Below are positions 35,401 to 43,045 of a stretch of 64,000 bases of DNA, one piece after another. Source of the stretch: Candidatus Poseidoniaceae archaeon (GTDB lineage: Archaea > Thermoplasmatota > Poseidoniia > Poseidoniales > Poseidoniaceae); NCBI GenBank assembly GCA_030747695.1, contig JASLKG010000003.1:105757-169756 (forward strand), written 5' to 3'. Position numbers and translations under genes: made by a program. The notes under the pieces were generated by a model, which saw only the letters and a list, made by a program, of their open reading frames with translations, searched no databases and was not told where the DNA came from. The first letter of the stretch is position 1, and each line of letters starts with the position of its first letter.

Positions 35401-38400
35401 TGAATTAAATTTGTCAGCCGTTACTTGGAATGACACCAATCACTGGACGGAAGTGCAAAATATTTGGTTATTAGGTGAAACAGAAGGATACAATTTAGTT
35501 CAAGATAATTCAGTTGTTGTATTCGATGCAAATGATACTTCACAAGGAATGGTATACAAAAATGATGAAGGGATTTGGAATTATCATTCACAAGAAATAA
35601 TCAATTCGGAAGTACCTATGGATTTGTTAGTCAGTAATGATAGGTGGCACCTAACATCTACAGATTCCAATAATAATATTGTATGGAGCAATGGTCTAAT
35701 TGGAACTACAAACAACAAGAATTCTGTAGTGTTTAAGGAATTCACTACTGAGCATGTTATTCCAATTTCGATTAACAATCAGGGAGAGTATGTATACCAA
35801 TTTTCTGATTCATTGAGCAAAGATATGGTTGCAATGAGATTACAGAAAGATACTGATGCAGATTTCTATCCAGATAGTGTAGATGCTTTCCCCACTTTGT
35901 CTAATCAATGGATAGATTCCGATAGTGATGGATTTGGTGATAATCAAGATGGGCCATATTCTGATATGTGCCCTTCAACATTTGGGACATCGCATTATTA
36001 TGAACATGGATGTTTAGATGCTGATTCTGATGGCTATAGGGATGTTATAGATGATTGTGTAAATGACAAGGGAATGTCCTGGTGGGGACGAATTGGTTGT
36101 AATGATTATGATCAAGATGGTTGGTCTGACAATGATGGAACATATGTAGGCGGAGATAGGTATCCTACGAATTGGAAACAAGCTCTAGATACCGATAGGG
36201 ATACTTACGGAGACAATCATGGTCCAGACTGTTGTGATGTGGTAATCTTTGGAAATACAGACTCGTCTGAACCCGATTTGTTCCCGTACAACCGTGCCCA
36301 ATGGAAGGATGATGATAATGATGGATATGGAGATAATTCAAGCGATCAAGAATTCGGTGACAAATGCCCATGGGTGCAAGGATTTTCTTGGCGAGACCGA
36401 TTAGGTTGTGTAGATACTGATGGTGATGGTGCATCGGACCCATCAGGACAGGGAGTCAATGAGTGGAACGTGAGTCATGGAGCCGATATGTGGACTAACG
36501 ATAGTACTCAGTGGGCAGATACTGACGGAGATGGATTTGGTGATAATTCATCAGATGGTGCTACAAATCCTGACAAATTCCCTAACAATAATGCTGCAGC
36601 AAATGATTCTGATAATGATGGATATCCTAATGATTGGACTGTGCAGTATAATGGTTCCAATGCAAAGGGATTACTAATCGACGGGTGTCCTAATCAATAT
36701 GGTAATTCGAGTTATCCGATGCCAGGATGTGTTGATACAGATGGAGATGGAACAGCTGATGTTATTGATGACTTCCCACTTGACCCTACTCAAGTTACAG
36801 ATACTGATGAGGATGGTTGGGGAGATAATCCTGCAGGAAATGATCCTGATCAATGCCCTTATGTTCCTGGATTAATCAATGGAACAAAACCTGATGGTAC
36901 TCCGGGAGTTGGTTGTCCAATAATAGATGCTAATGATGATGATGCTGATGGTGTTACAAATGAGTATGATGAATGCGAAAATACAGATCAAGGTTTACCT
37001 GTAGATTCAGTAGGATGTGCTGAGAATCAGAAAGATGAAGATCAAGATGGTGTATTCAATTCAGAAGATCTATGCCCCAACACAGAGTTTGGTAGTACTG
37101 TAGATAATGATGGGTGTGCGCAAGAACAAATTGAAGTTGATACAGATGGAGATGGAATCAATGATCCATATGACTTATGTCCTGATACTGATAGTGCATT
37201 AACAGTAAATGCAGTTGGATGTGCTGGAAATCAAATAGATTCAGACGGTGATAATGTTACTGATGATGTTGACGATTGTCCCGGTACAGCACAAGGAATC
37301 CCAGTACTTGCAAATGGGTGTGACGATGAGTCATTAATCAATCAAAATGACATAGATAACGACGGACATGTTGGAGAGTATTCCTTTGATATCAATGCCG
37401 ACACCGGCGAGGTAGAAAATGAAACTGGAGACGCCTTCCCTGCAGACGCATCCCAATGGTGGGATAGAGATGGAGATGGTTATGGGGACAATTCAAATGG
37501 TAATGAGTCTGATGATTGTCCAACTGTTTTTGGAACATCGATGATGAAAGATCGATATGGATGTTTAGATAGTGATGGCGATGGCTATGGCGACGAATTG
37601 GGCCATGACCCATTCCCTAGTGATTCGACTCAATGGGAAGATGCAGATCAAGATAGTTGGGGCGACAACCAGACTGGAGATAACCCAGATTTGTGCCTCA
37701 ACACTACATTGGCAAAGGTCGAACAAGCAAGAGTGAATAACGGATGTGCAGATTATCAATTGGATTCGGATAATGACGGTGTAACAAATGACAGAGATGC
37801 ATGTCCAGGAACCGAACCAAACGCTCCAGTTTATCCTAGTGGATGTAAAATGGAGATCGAAGAACCAGTCGAAGAAACTAGTGATTTAATATTTGGAATG
37901 GAACCAACAATGTTCTACATAGTTTCATTCACTGGTGGTTTATTCGTATTATTACTCATAATATTTGTAATCCGAATTAGAAATAGAACCGATTTTTATG
38001 ATGATGATGATGATGATGATTGGGAAGAAGATTATTACGAAGATGAAGAGGAAGAAGACTTCCTTTCAACAATAATGAATCAATCGCGGTCCAATAGGCC
38101 GATTTCAAATCAAGGCCGAGGCCCTCCTTCAAATTCACCCGGCCCAAGTCGGGGAGGCCCATCAGGGCCACCTCAAGGGACCCCTCCACGAGGGCCTGCT
38201 AGAGGTGGACCGTCTCCAAAAGGCCCTCCAAGAGGTAGAGGCCCGGGTGTAAGTTCAAAAAAGAAAGTTGCAAAGCGTAAACCAATCAATAAGGTTGAAA
38301 TTGATGAGAATCTTTTCTCTGCTGATGATATGGCAGATCGTAAAGCCGCAATAGATTGGACCAAATCAGCTCTGAAGGATGGGGAAAGTGAGAGGAAAAT

Positions 38401-38470
38401 TTTGATGCAACTACAAACTACTGGATGGACAGCACCTCAGTCTAGAGCAATAATAGATTTGTCTAAATGA
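32414..38470 (+). CDS. 2018-residue surface protein: FG-GAP propeller, TSP3 stalk, basic cytosolic tail
   Basis: Signal peptide about residues 5-30. Residues 330-700 carry seven FG-GAP/integrin-alpha-like calcium motifs (GDIDSDGYDDLVY, GDWNCDGYDDIVA, GDVELDGCDDFAI, GDWDGDGYNDLVI, GDINGDGYEDLLI, GDINEDGYDDFLV, MDFDGDGMGDLLY), expected to form a beta-propeller. Residues 1145-1800 are TSP3-like repeats with Cys pairs. A transmembrane helix (about 1831-1856) leads to an acidic run (DDDDDDD...EEEED), a Pro/Gly/Arg-rich stretch (1890-1950) and a small helical C-terminal domain (AIDWTKSALKDGESERKIL). GTG 32414 is supported by AAGGTGGT at 32401-32408. Likely a calcium-dependent adhesin; ligand unknown. 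Confidence 0.85.
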   Translation: MKQIMLWRKWVLPLTILMIFAMQILLPLAPLSESESYIPGQSEFFGSGHERAGSQVTINGQSWDIRPESIIEEVEFTTLSSNATGGIDLVPDLDHGVHFCAINGDEVVYVAPDGNQMLIENLSGQEGADHCAIANSDLDRIVVVYDNGDDLKVARLAIESIVYTNPIWYVRTIAEDVVKDTIRVDFDSEHRIHIVYRDLDSKLSHMMYNTAYWNHSIIESDQVGSDVEFEIDDLGIAHVVYTKGDEVHLIRFNETYEVRQTIGKDSNLTNGIGMSLDSNFVEQIAYTTEVNGTSTVSLLQSLAGKDIGRISPEAKWIINYDDDSLEGIVKFGDIDSDGYDDLVYTDPDGNGTISIHVGSSSGPSILADQIIVGSQGDSLLGNAMAVGDWNCDGYDDIVASEHGLGYNDSGYVKIMLGSAEGINESAWWSLQGNDNDNLGWSIASLGDVELDGCDDFAIVANKLVEEHPSDPQLSKNGLVLIFRGNQTSMIHQTNITQTLDGSMFGRALASGDWDGDGYNDLVISNTGNQDSPTGYSSIEFFRGGPNGTESTPYADFQLLTQGKLYGTEMSFVGDINGDGYEDLLISELYASGNLYHTGKIHLWAGSSTGPTQGYWDDTGAFANALLGTTLSPAGDINEDGYDDFLVTYPRYSNNGNVLLYLGSSFGPRQDTQSFAQGLTGEYVGINLLSGMDFDGDGMGDLLYSSRDLKEDGSSFTPALNIMTERDWEFIDIEIEGSVNNIEMGSTLRGDPTIFVDGQNDVLIRHTLDGSPSGRWVISTIDSSGTVSFASSSSGNFAILSHTNGPIKYHYSTPYLGLTTTLNSINEAGMWADTDVDSNGLQHIVHASTSFSSIFYSNESSTGWTSQTVSSSIDLMMPIQLHLNSSDTPHLVYTEDTGDVKIAIRDSSWSENNLLNSTVGIDLDTVMWDDELYMAVINSVNNTSVLSVIHWANLSDNNYTHNWNLAVVNDTAQVEIGMSDANNLCVSWMDGSRLIVNELNLSAVTWNDTNHWTEVQNIWLLGETEGYNLVQDNSVVVFDANDTSQGMVYKNDEGIWNYHSQEIINSEVPMDLLVSNDRWHLTSTDSNNNIVWSNGLIGTTNNKNSVVFKEFTTEHVIPISINNQGEYVYQFSDSLSKDMVAMRLQKDTDADFYPDSVDAFPTLSNQWIDSDSDGFGDNQDGPYSDMCPSTFGTSHYYEHGCLDADSDGYRDVIDDCVNDKGMSWWGRIGCNDYDQDGWSDNDGTYVGGDRYPTNWKQALDTDRDTYGDNHGPDCCDVVIFGNTDSSEPDLFPYNRAQWKDDDNDGYGDNSSDQEFGDKCPWVQGFSWRDRLGCVDTDGDGASDPSGQGVNEWNVSHGADMWTNDSTQWADTDGDGFGDNSSDGATNPDKFPNNNAAANDSDNDGYPNDWTVQYNGSNAKGLLIDGCPNQYGNSSYPMPGCVDTDGDGTADVIDDFPLDPTQVTDTDEDGWGDNPAGNDPDQCPYVPGLINGTKPDGTPGVGCPIIDANDDDADGVTNEYDECENTDQGLPVDSVGCAENQKDEDQDGVFNSEDLCPNTEFGSTVDNDGCAQEQIEVDTDGDGINDPYDLCPDTDSALTVNAVGCAGNQIDSDGDNVTDDVDDCPGTAQGIPVLANGCDDESLINQNDIDNDGHVGEYSFDINADTGEVENETGDAFPADASQWWDRDGDGYGDNSNGNESDDCPTVFGTSMMKDRYGCLDSDGDGYGDELGHDPFPSDSTQWEDADQDSWGDNQTGDNPDLCLNTTLAKVEQARVNNGCADYQLDSDNDGVTNDRDACPGTEPNAPVYPSGCKMEIEEPVEETSDLIFGMEPTMFYIVSFTGGLFVLLLIIFVIRIRNRTDFYDDDDDDDWEEDYYEDEEEEDFLSTIMNQSRSNRPISNQGRGPPSNSPGPSRGGPSGPPQGTPPRGPARGGPSPKGPPRGRGPGVSSKKKVAKRKPINKVEIDENLFSADDMADRKAAIDWTKSALKDGESERKILMQLQTTGWTAPQSRAIIDLSK
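33407..34530 (+). repeat. FG-GAP / integrin-alpha-like coding repeats
   Basis: Seven units, each with a D-x-[DN]-x-DG-x-x-D-[LIF] calcium loop, spaced about 50-70 codons, in the N-terminal third of the giant surface protein. This number suits a complete seven-bladed propeller. Confidence 0.8.
35850..37810 (+). repeat. TSP3-like coding repeats (second array)
   Basis: Degenerate units with D-x-DGDGxGDN and GC-x-D-x-D-G blocks. Toward the 3' end they change to shorter units of the form DEDQDGVFNSEDLCPNT, closer to canonical thrombospondin type-3 and OmpA-linker repeats. The array is related to that at 27655-29460. Confidence 0.8.
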
Positions 38471-38522
38471 AGTTAGGTTCTTACATCACAATCAATAAGG
38501 AAACAATGTTGGAAACAAATAC

Positions 38523-38529
38523 GGGAGGT
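38523..38529 (+). promoter_or_regulatory. Shine-Dalgarno GGGAGGT deciding a TTG start
   Basis: GGGAGGT lies 7 bases before TTG 38537, making that rare start codon more likely than ATG 38564. Confidence 0.65.
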
Positions 38530-38536
38530 TGTTATA

Positions 38537-39964
38537 TTGTCTGAAGAGCCACAAGGTGCATCAATGCCAGATGGCATTGAAGTCGATGAAGCAGCAGCAT
38601 ATTTTGGAGTATATGCCTCTTCAGATGCTCTTTACAAAATGATGGAAATGAGTAGAGAAAACGCATTAGAATTCTTTCTTGAATTATTATCCGATCTTGT
38701 ACTCAAGCCCGGCGACTTTGATTTCGAAGAAGCTTCAGTGAGGCTTTCTTGTGAGGGGGGTGAGATATATTTCTTGGTAGCAGGACATCTTGGAATAATG
38801 TCAATTCCTGAACAATTATCATTGGCCATAGATGAAGGACAATTCGGTAAAAATGATCAAGAGAAATTATCGAGAATTTCTGATCCAATGCGTATTTTGA
38901 AAATGTTGGCTATTGCAAATCAAACTGGAGGCAAAGGTGAAGCAACAAAATATCTTGCAGGAATTGAATCTTTGATGAGTAGCCCTGCAGCGAATAAAGA
39001 TGGATTATTACAACTAGCTAAAGAATTTGATGAATCGTTTGATGTGGCAGGCCATGTAACACCTATAGCGAGCCTAAGTAGTGGAAAAGCAAAAGCCACT
39101 GCTGTAGAAGCAGGAGATATCCCTATTCCGAAAACAGATACAGTGAAAACGGAAGTGGAAAAGATACCCTCTTCACCACCCGTTCAAGTCGAAAAACCTG
39201 TAGTCGCAGAAACTCCAAAAAAGATACCAGATACAGTACCTTTACCAAAAGAAGAGGATGTAGTTCCTTTACCTGAAATTGTAGAACCAGTAATTGAAAT
39301 TGATTCTCGAAAAGAATCAGAAAAAACCGAAGATGCATTTGCTGGCGCATTTAATCTCGCAGAACCTGAGCCTGAACCTGAACCTGAGCCTGAGCCTGAG
39401 CCTGAGCCTGAACCTGAGCCTGAACCTGAACCCGAACCTGAGCCTGAACCTGAACCTGAACCTGAACCTGAAATTGGTTTGGAAGAAGCATTCGCGGCAG
39501 CTGATTTGGATAATAGCGGGGGGCTGTCAATTGAAGAGGTTGCAGAAGCAACTGGTTTAGACATGGGCGAAGCAGCAAAATTACATGCTGAAGCAGATGT
39601 TGATGGTGATGGGCAAGTAACTCTAGAAGAACTAAAATCTAAACCTGAAGTTGCAGAAAAGATGGCTCTTCCTAAACCAGTAAAGCCAGTCAGATCAAGT
39701 ATAGGTCAGACGCAAAATATGCAGCAACAGAATGTACAACAAACACCTCAACAACCCCAACAACAGCAGTGGCAACAGCAGTGGGGGCAACAACAAATGC
39801 CACAACAGCAGTGGAACCAACAACAAATGCCACAACAACAATGGAATCAACCAGTACAACCAATGCAACCAACAATTAGGTCGGGAATACATTGCAGAGG
39901 ATGCCGGATTGGAGTGGATCCAAATTGGCGTTTTTGTCCAATATGTGGCACACAGAATAGATGA
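38537..39964 (+). CDS. modular cytosolic protein: PE repeat, EF-hand pair, Q-rich segment, zinc ribbon
   Basis: Not a known family as a whole. The 475-residue product has a helical N-terminal domain (1-190), a Pro/Val/Glu-rich linker, an uninterrupted Pro-Glu repeat (about 276-312), two EF-hand loops ([12 protein letters not shown] near 328 and [12 protein letters not shown] near 354), a Gln-rich stretch with two copies of QQMPQQQWN, and a C-terminal zinc ribbon (CRGC...CPIC). No signal peptide or membrane helix. TTG 38537 is supported by GGGAGGT upstream. It lies 66 bases after the giant FG-GAP/TSP3 gene, whose cytosolic tail is also low-complexity, so an interaction is conceivable. Calcium and zinc binding are predicted; function is unknown. 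Confidence 0.75.
   Translation: MSEEPQGASMPDGIEVDEAAAYFGVYASSDALYKMMEMSRENALEFFLELLSDLVLKPGDFDFEEASVRLSCEGGEIYFLVAGHLGIMSIPEQLSLAIDEGQFGKNDQEKLSRISDPMRILKMLAIANQTGGKGEATKYLAGIESLMSSPAANKDGLLQLAKEFDESFDVAGHVTPIASLSSGKAKATAVEAGDIPIPKTDTVKTEVEKIPSSPPVQVEKPVVAETPKKIPDTVPLPKEEDVVPLPEIVEPVIEIDSRKESEKTEDAFAGAFNLAEPEPEPEPEPEPEPEPEPEPEPEPEPEPEPEPEPEPEIGLEEAFAAADLDNSGGLSIEEVAEATGLDMGEAAKLHAEADVDGDGQVTLEELKSKPEVAEKMALPKPVKPVRSSIGQTQNMQQQNVQQTPQQPQQQQWQQQWGQQQMPQQQWNQQQMPQQQWNQPVQPMQPTIRSGIHCRGCRIGVDPNWRFCPICGTQNR
39362..39472 (+). repeat. hexanucleotide CCTGAA/CCTGAG repeat encoding E(PE)18
   Basis: Thirty-seven codons alternating Glu and Pro, built from CCTGAA and CCTGAG hexamers with one CCCGAA variant. 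The hexamer period keeps the reading frame if units are gained or lost. Confidence 0.9.
39791..39850 (+). repeat. short tandem repeat encoding QQMPQQQWN twice
   Basis: Two adjacent near-identical units of about 27 bases (caacaaatgccacaacagc-like) in the Gln-rich segment of the 38537-39964 gene. Synonymous differences show the duplication is not brand new. Confidence 0.75.
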
Positions 39965-41089
39965 TTATACAATAAATAATCCATCATCAATTATCTGAAT
40001 ATCATCAAGCCATACTGATGGTTTAGAGATTACACCGGGTATGTGGATTCCAACATTTGCATGACCTCCTAGACTAGAATTATCTCCAATCGAGAAATAA
40101 CATGTCCCAAGTTGTTTTTCATCTTCAAGAACGTGTCCAGTAAGTCTTGCTTCAGGATTCATTCCAAATCCAAACTCTGCTACAGTCCAGACTAATTCAC
40201 GATCTTTGCTCTTTAATTTACTAGCAACTTCACCAAATTGCTGACGAATTTGTGCAGCTGTAGAATCTCCCTTGATGTCAATTACAATGCCTTTCTCTAT
40301 TGTAAGTTCTAATGGCTCATCTAGAAGTGTTGATTCCCACGTCCCATCAATGACAATTGTGCCATTCATGGTACCTTCTTTGGGTAAAACAAATGCTTTA
40401 CCAGCAGGCAAATTAGTGATCATTCTAGGCCGATTACAGATTCCATGATCATCCAATTTCCAATCTCTCCATGTAACTTCAAATTCAACATCCGTGCCAT
40501 TAGAATCTTTGACATGGACTAGTCTTCTTCTTCTTAAGAGACTAGATAGATCTGAGATTTTCTTTTTTACTTGAGTGTAATCAGCTTGCATTCCACCTTT
40601 CACGAACATTTCAACACTCATTCCAGGCATTGTAGCAACTCTTGCACCATCTCTTAATGCACCTCTAATAGCCCTAGTATGGGTAAGTGAATATTTTGTT
40701 GGAGCAATAATCACTTGTTGTTGACGCATTAGATTTGCCACTGGAGAAGGTGGCTCTTCACCGTGATGCCGACCTTTTGGCATCACAATCAAGAGAACTC
40801 TATCACTTCTTTCTGTAGCAGCATTATGTATTGCTTGACCGATTTCTCCAGTAGTAGGGTCACATACAATTAGAACGTTCTCACCGCGTCGAATATCCAT
40901 GCATGTGTTAGTAACTCTCTTTGCAGATTCATGTATTATTAATGACAAATCTTCATCAAGATCTACTCCTTGATTTTCCAAAGTATCATTTGGATTTTCA
41001 GCATCTATAACTTCGTCAAGAATGTTATCATCATCCGATTCGAAAGCATCCTCTTCAGTCTTCGACTTACGACGAATTGGAGGAGCCAT
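39965..41089 (-). CDS. M29-like aminopeptidase
   Basis: A 374-residue protein related to the M29 (thermophilic aminopeptidase T/AmpS) family. The C-terminal half carries the ligand-rich block VAEFGFGMNPEARLTGHVLEDEKQLGTCYFSIGDNSSLGGHANVGIH and terminal PSVWLDD, matching M29's ELGIG-x-NP, DEK-x-xGT, G-x-N-x-xGG, HxD-type region. The usual HLD metal motif reads HIP here, so one ligand may differ and activity is less certain. The N-terminal Rossmann-like half fits the family. The first 35 residues are extra, acidic and probably disordered. It is cytosolic, with its start close to the divergent M32 carboxypeptidase gene, so the pair may serve peptide breakdown together. Confidence 0.75.
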   Translation of the reverse strand: MAPPIRRKSKTEEDAFESDDDNILDEVIDAENPNDTLENQGVDLDEDLSLIIHESAKRVTNTCMDIRRGENVLIVCDPTTGEIGQAIHNAATERSDRVLLIVMPKGRHHGEEPPSPVANLMRQQQVIIAPTKYSLTHTRAIRGALRDGARVATMPGMSVEMFVKGGMQADYTQVKKKISDLSSLLRRRRLVHVKDSNGTDVEFEVTWRDWKLDDHGICNRPRMITNLPAGKAFVLPKEGTMNGTIVIDGTWESTLLDEPLELTIEKGIVIDIKGDSTAAQIRQQFGEVASKLKSKDRELVWTVAEFGFGMNPEARLTGHVLEDEKQLGTCYFSIGDNSSLGGHANVGIHIPGVISKPSVWLDDIQIIDDGLFIV

Positions 41090-41174
41090 GTCGCAGACGA
41101 AGTGGTACTATACCTTGAAATTGTGCCCGAATTGTGAAGAGTATCTTGAAGATAGTGGGCTTTTTGGCAGGTAC

Positions 41175-42662
41175 ATGAGCGCAGAACTAGAATTCATTTC
41201 TCGTGTTAGAGACCTATATCGTTTTGAAGCAATACAAAGCCATTTAGGATGGGATCAAGAAACAAAAATGCCCCCAAAAGGAGCTGAAGCTAGAGGTGAA
41301 ATATTAGCATGGATTGCAACACAAAGACACCAATTATTAACTGACCCAAGATTGGGAGAATTAATCTCAGAACTCGAGGAAAGCGATTGCGATAATTGGT
41401 TGATTGCAAATGTTACTGAAATGCGTAGAAAATATGACGAAGCAGTAAAACTTCCAGAAGAATTTGTATCAGAATATACAAAAGCATGCAGCGAATCTTT
41501 GGTTGCCTGGCAAGAAGCTAGAGCAAATAATGACTTCAATCATTTTTCATCTCACTTAGAGAAATTGATTCGTATGGTGAATCAAAAAATTGAATATTTG
41601 GGCTGTGAAAATACTCCGTATGACGTTTTGCTTGATGAATATGAAGTTGGGATGAAAGTTACAGATTATGACCCTTTATTTGCCGGATTAAAACAGAGAA
41701 TTGTGCCATTATTACACTCAATAATGGAATCAGAGACGGTAGTGCCAAGGTTACCAGAAGGAATACGCTTTTCGATAGATGAACAGGAGCAATTTTGTTT
41801 GAAAGTTAGTAGGAAGATGGGTTTTGACTTTGAAGCAGGAAGAATGGATAGGTCGACACACCCATTTTGTGCAGGATTATGGCCGAGTGATACTCGTATA
41901 ACGACAAGATTTGATGAATTAGATCCATTTTCATGTTTGTATGCAGTTATGCATGAATCAGGACATGGATTGTATGAGCAAGGATTGCCAAAGCAGCACT
42001 CTTACACCCCAGTAGGAAAAGCAGTAAGTTTGGGTGTGCATGAATCACAAAGTAGGCTGTGGGAGAATCAAATTGGTAGAACTTCTTCATTTTGGAAGGT
42101 TGCCTTGCCATGGTTCAAGGAACATTTTTCGGATTTTCCTGATTGGGATGCTGAACGATTAGATTTGGTTGCAAATGAAGTAAAACCAGATTATATTAGA
42201 GTCGAAGCAGATGAAATAACCTACAACCTTCACATAATGTTACGATATGAAATTGAGAAGAAAATTTTCAACGAAGGTCTACCTGTTGGAAAAATACCAG
42301 AAACGTGGAATTCAATGTTTGAAGAATGGTTTGGAATCCTCCCGCCAAATGATACGTTAGGATGTTTGCAAGACGTACATTGGTCAATGGGTGCATTTGG
42401 TTACTTCCCAACTTACACATTAGGAAATTTGTATGCAGCACAGCTACTAGAGGCAATGAGTAAAGAGATAGGCAATATAGATTCAATTATTGAAAGTGGA
42501 AACTGGTCTAAAATACTAGAATGGCTGAGGGACAAGGTTCATTCGAATGGATCAGTAATGGAGCCCGCTGAATTAATCAAATCAGCTACGGGAAATATAC
42601 CTAGTCCAGAACCATTCTTGAATTATATCGAGAAAAAGTATTCCAAATTATATAATTTGTAA
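41175..42662 (+). CDS. M32 family metallocarboxypeptidase (Taq type)
   Basis: Releases C-terminal residues from peptides in the cytosol. The 495-residue product has the zinc motif HESGH (MHESGHGLYEQG, HExxH) with the downstream helix HESQSRLWENQIGR that supplies the third ligand, and the M32 blocks HLGWDQETKMP near the N-terminus, HPFCAGLWPSDTRITTRF and DEITYNLHIMLRYEIE. Length matches the family's 490-510. ATG 41175 is selected because it puts the WDQET block at the family-typical distance; the frame is open upstream to 41022, and an ATG at 41088 would coincide with the divergent gene's start. Bacterial and archaeal homologues are common. Confidence 0.92.
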   Translation: MSAELEFISRVRDLYRFEAIQSHLGWDQETKMPPKGAEARGEILAWIATQRHQLLTDPRLGELISELEESDCDNWLIANVTEMRRKYDEAVKLPEEFVSEYTKACSESLVAWQEARANNDFNHFSSHLEKLIRMVNQKIEYLGCENTPYDVLLDEYEVGMKVTDYDPLFAGLKQRIVPLLHSIMESETVVPRLPEGIRFSIDEQEQFCLKVSRKMGFDFEAGRMDRSTHPFCAGLWPSDTRITTRFDELDPFSCLYAVMHESGHGLYEQGLPKQHSYTPVGKAVSLGVHESQSRLWENQIGRTSSFWKVALPWFKEHFSDFPDWDAERLDLVANEVKPDYIRVEADEITYNLHIMLRYEIEKKIFNEGLPVGKIPETWNSMFEEWFGILPPNDTLGCLQDVHWSMGAFGYFPTYTLGNLYAAQLLEAMSKEIGNIDSIIESGNWSKILEWLRDKVHSNGSVMEPAELIKSATGNIPSPEPFLNYIEKKYSKLYNL

Positions 42663-42971
42663 TTATTCATCTTCACTATTGTTATTTCCAGTTAGCATTT
42701 TTTGGACATTTTCCATTAAAGTACTAAGTTCACCAAAAGCCTCAGGTAGATCAGAAGCCCGATCTTGACTATTGTTAGTTCCAAAAGTTGTTCCTAGTAG
42801 AACCATTATTGCTCCAGATAACATAATGACGGCCGATGCATAAAGATTACCTAATTGAATAGGATCTTCTTGAGCAATCAGTAAACCCCAAAGGGCACCA
42901 ATTGCAAACACAATTAATCCTATGACAATTTGTTTATATCCCGGGCCTAAATTTTCTTCAAGTCCACTCAT
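42663..42971 (-). CDS. hypothetical two-helix membrane protein
   Basis: Not recognised. A 102-residue protein with two membrane segments (about residues 14-34 and 44-64) and a polar, helical C-terminal tail ending NNNSEDE. ATG 42971 is used; ATG 42980 is an alternative. Its stop abuts the convergent M32 gene. A TATA-like element sits about 20 bases upstream of the start. Confidence 0.6.
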   Translation of the reverse strand: MSGLEENLGPGYKQIVIGLIVFAIGALWGLLIAQEDPIQLGNLYASAVIMLSGAIMVLLGTTFGTNNSQDRASDLPEAFGELSTLMENVQKMLTGNNNSEDE

Positions 42972-42985
42972 GTTTTTCACTCACA

Positions 42986-42997
42986 CATAAATTATAC
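42986..42997 (-). promoter_or_regulatory. possible archaeal TATA box
   Basis: On the minus strand the bases read GTATAATTTATG, centred about 21 bases upstream of ATG 42971. With an archaeal TATA box near -26, transcription would begin at or just before the ATG, giving a leaderless or nearly leaderless mRNA. Confidence 0.35.
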
Positions 42998-43045
42998 AAT
43001 GCGGTTGAATAACATATTGAATCATTATCAGAGATAATGGCGTTT

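Noticed and set aside
39184..39564. Antisense open frame encoding long Gly/Ser runs opposite the PE repeat
   Set aside because: It is a by-product of the CCTGAA/CCTGAG repeat read on the other strand, with no start context and no conserved domain.
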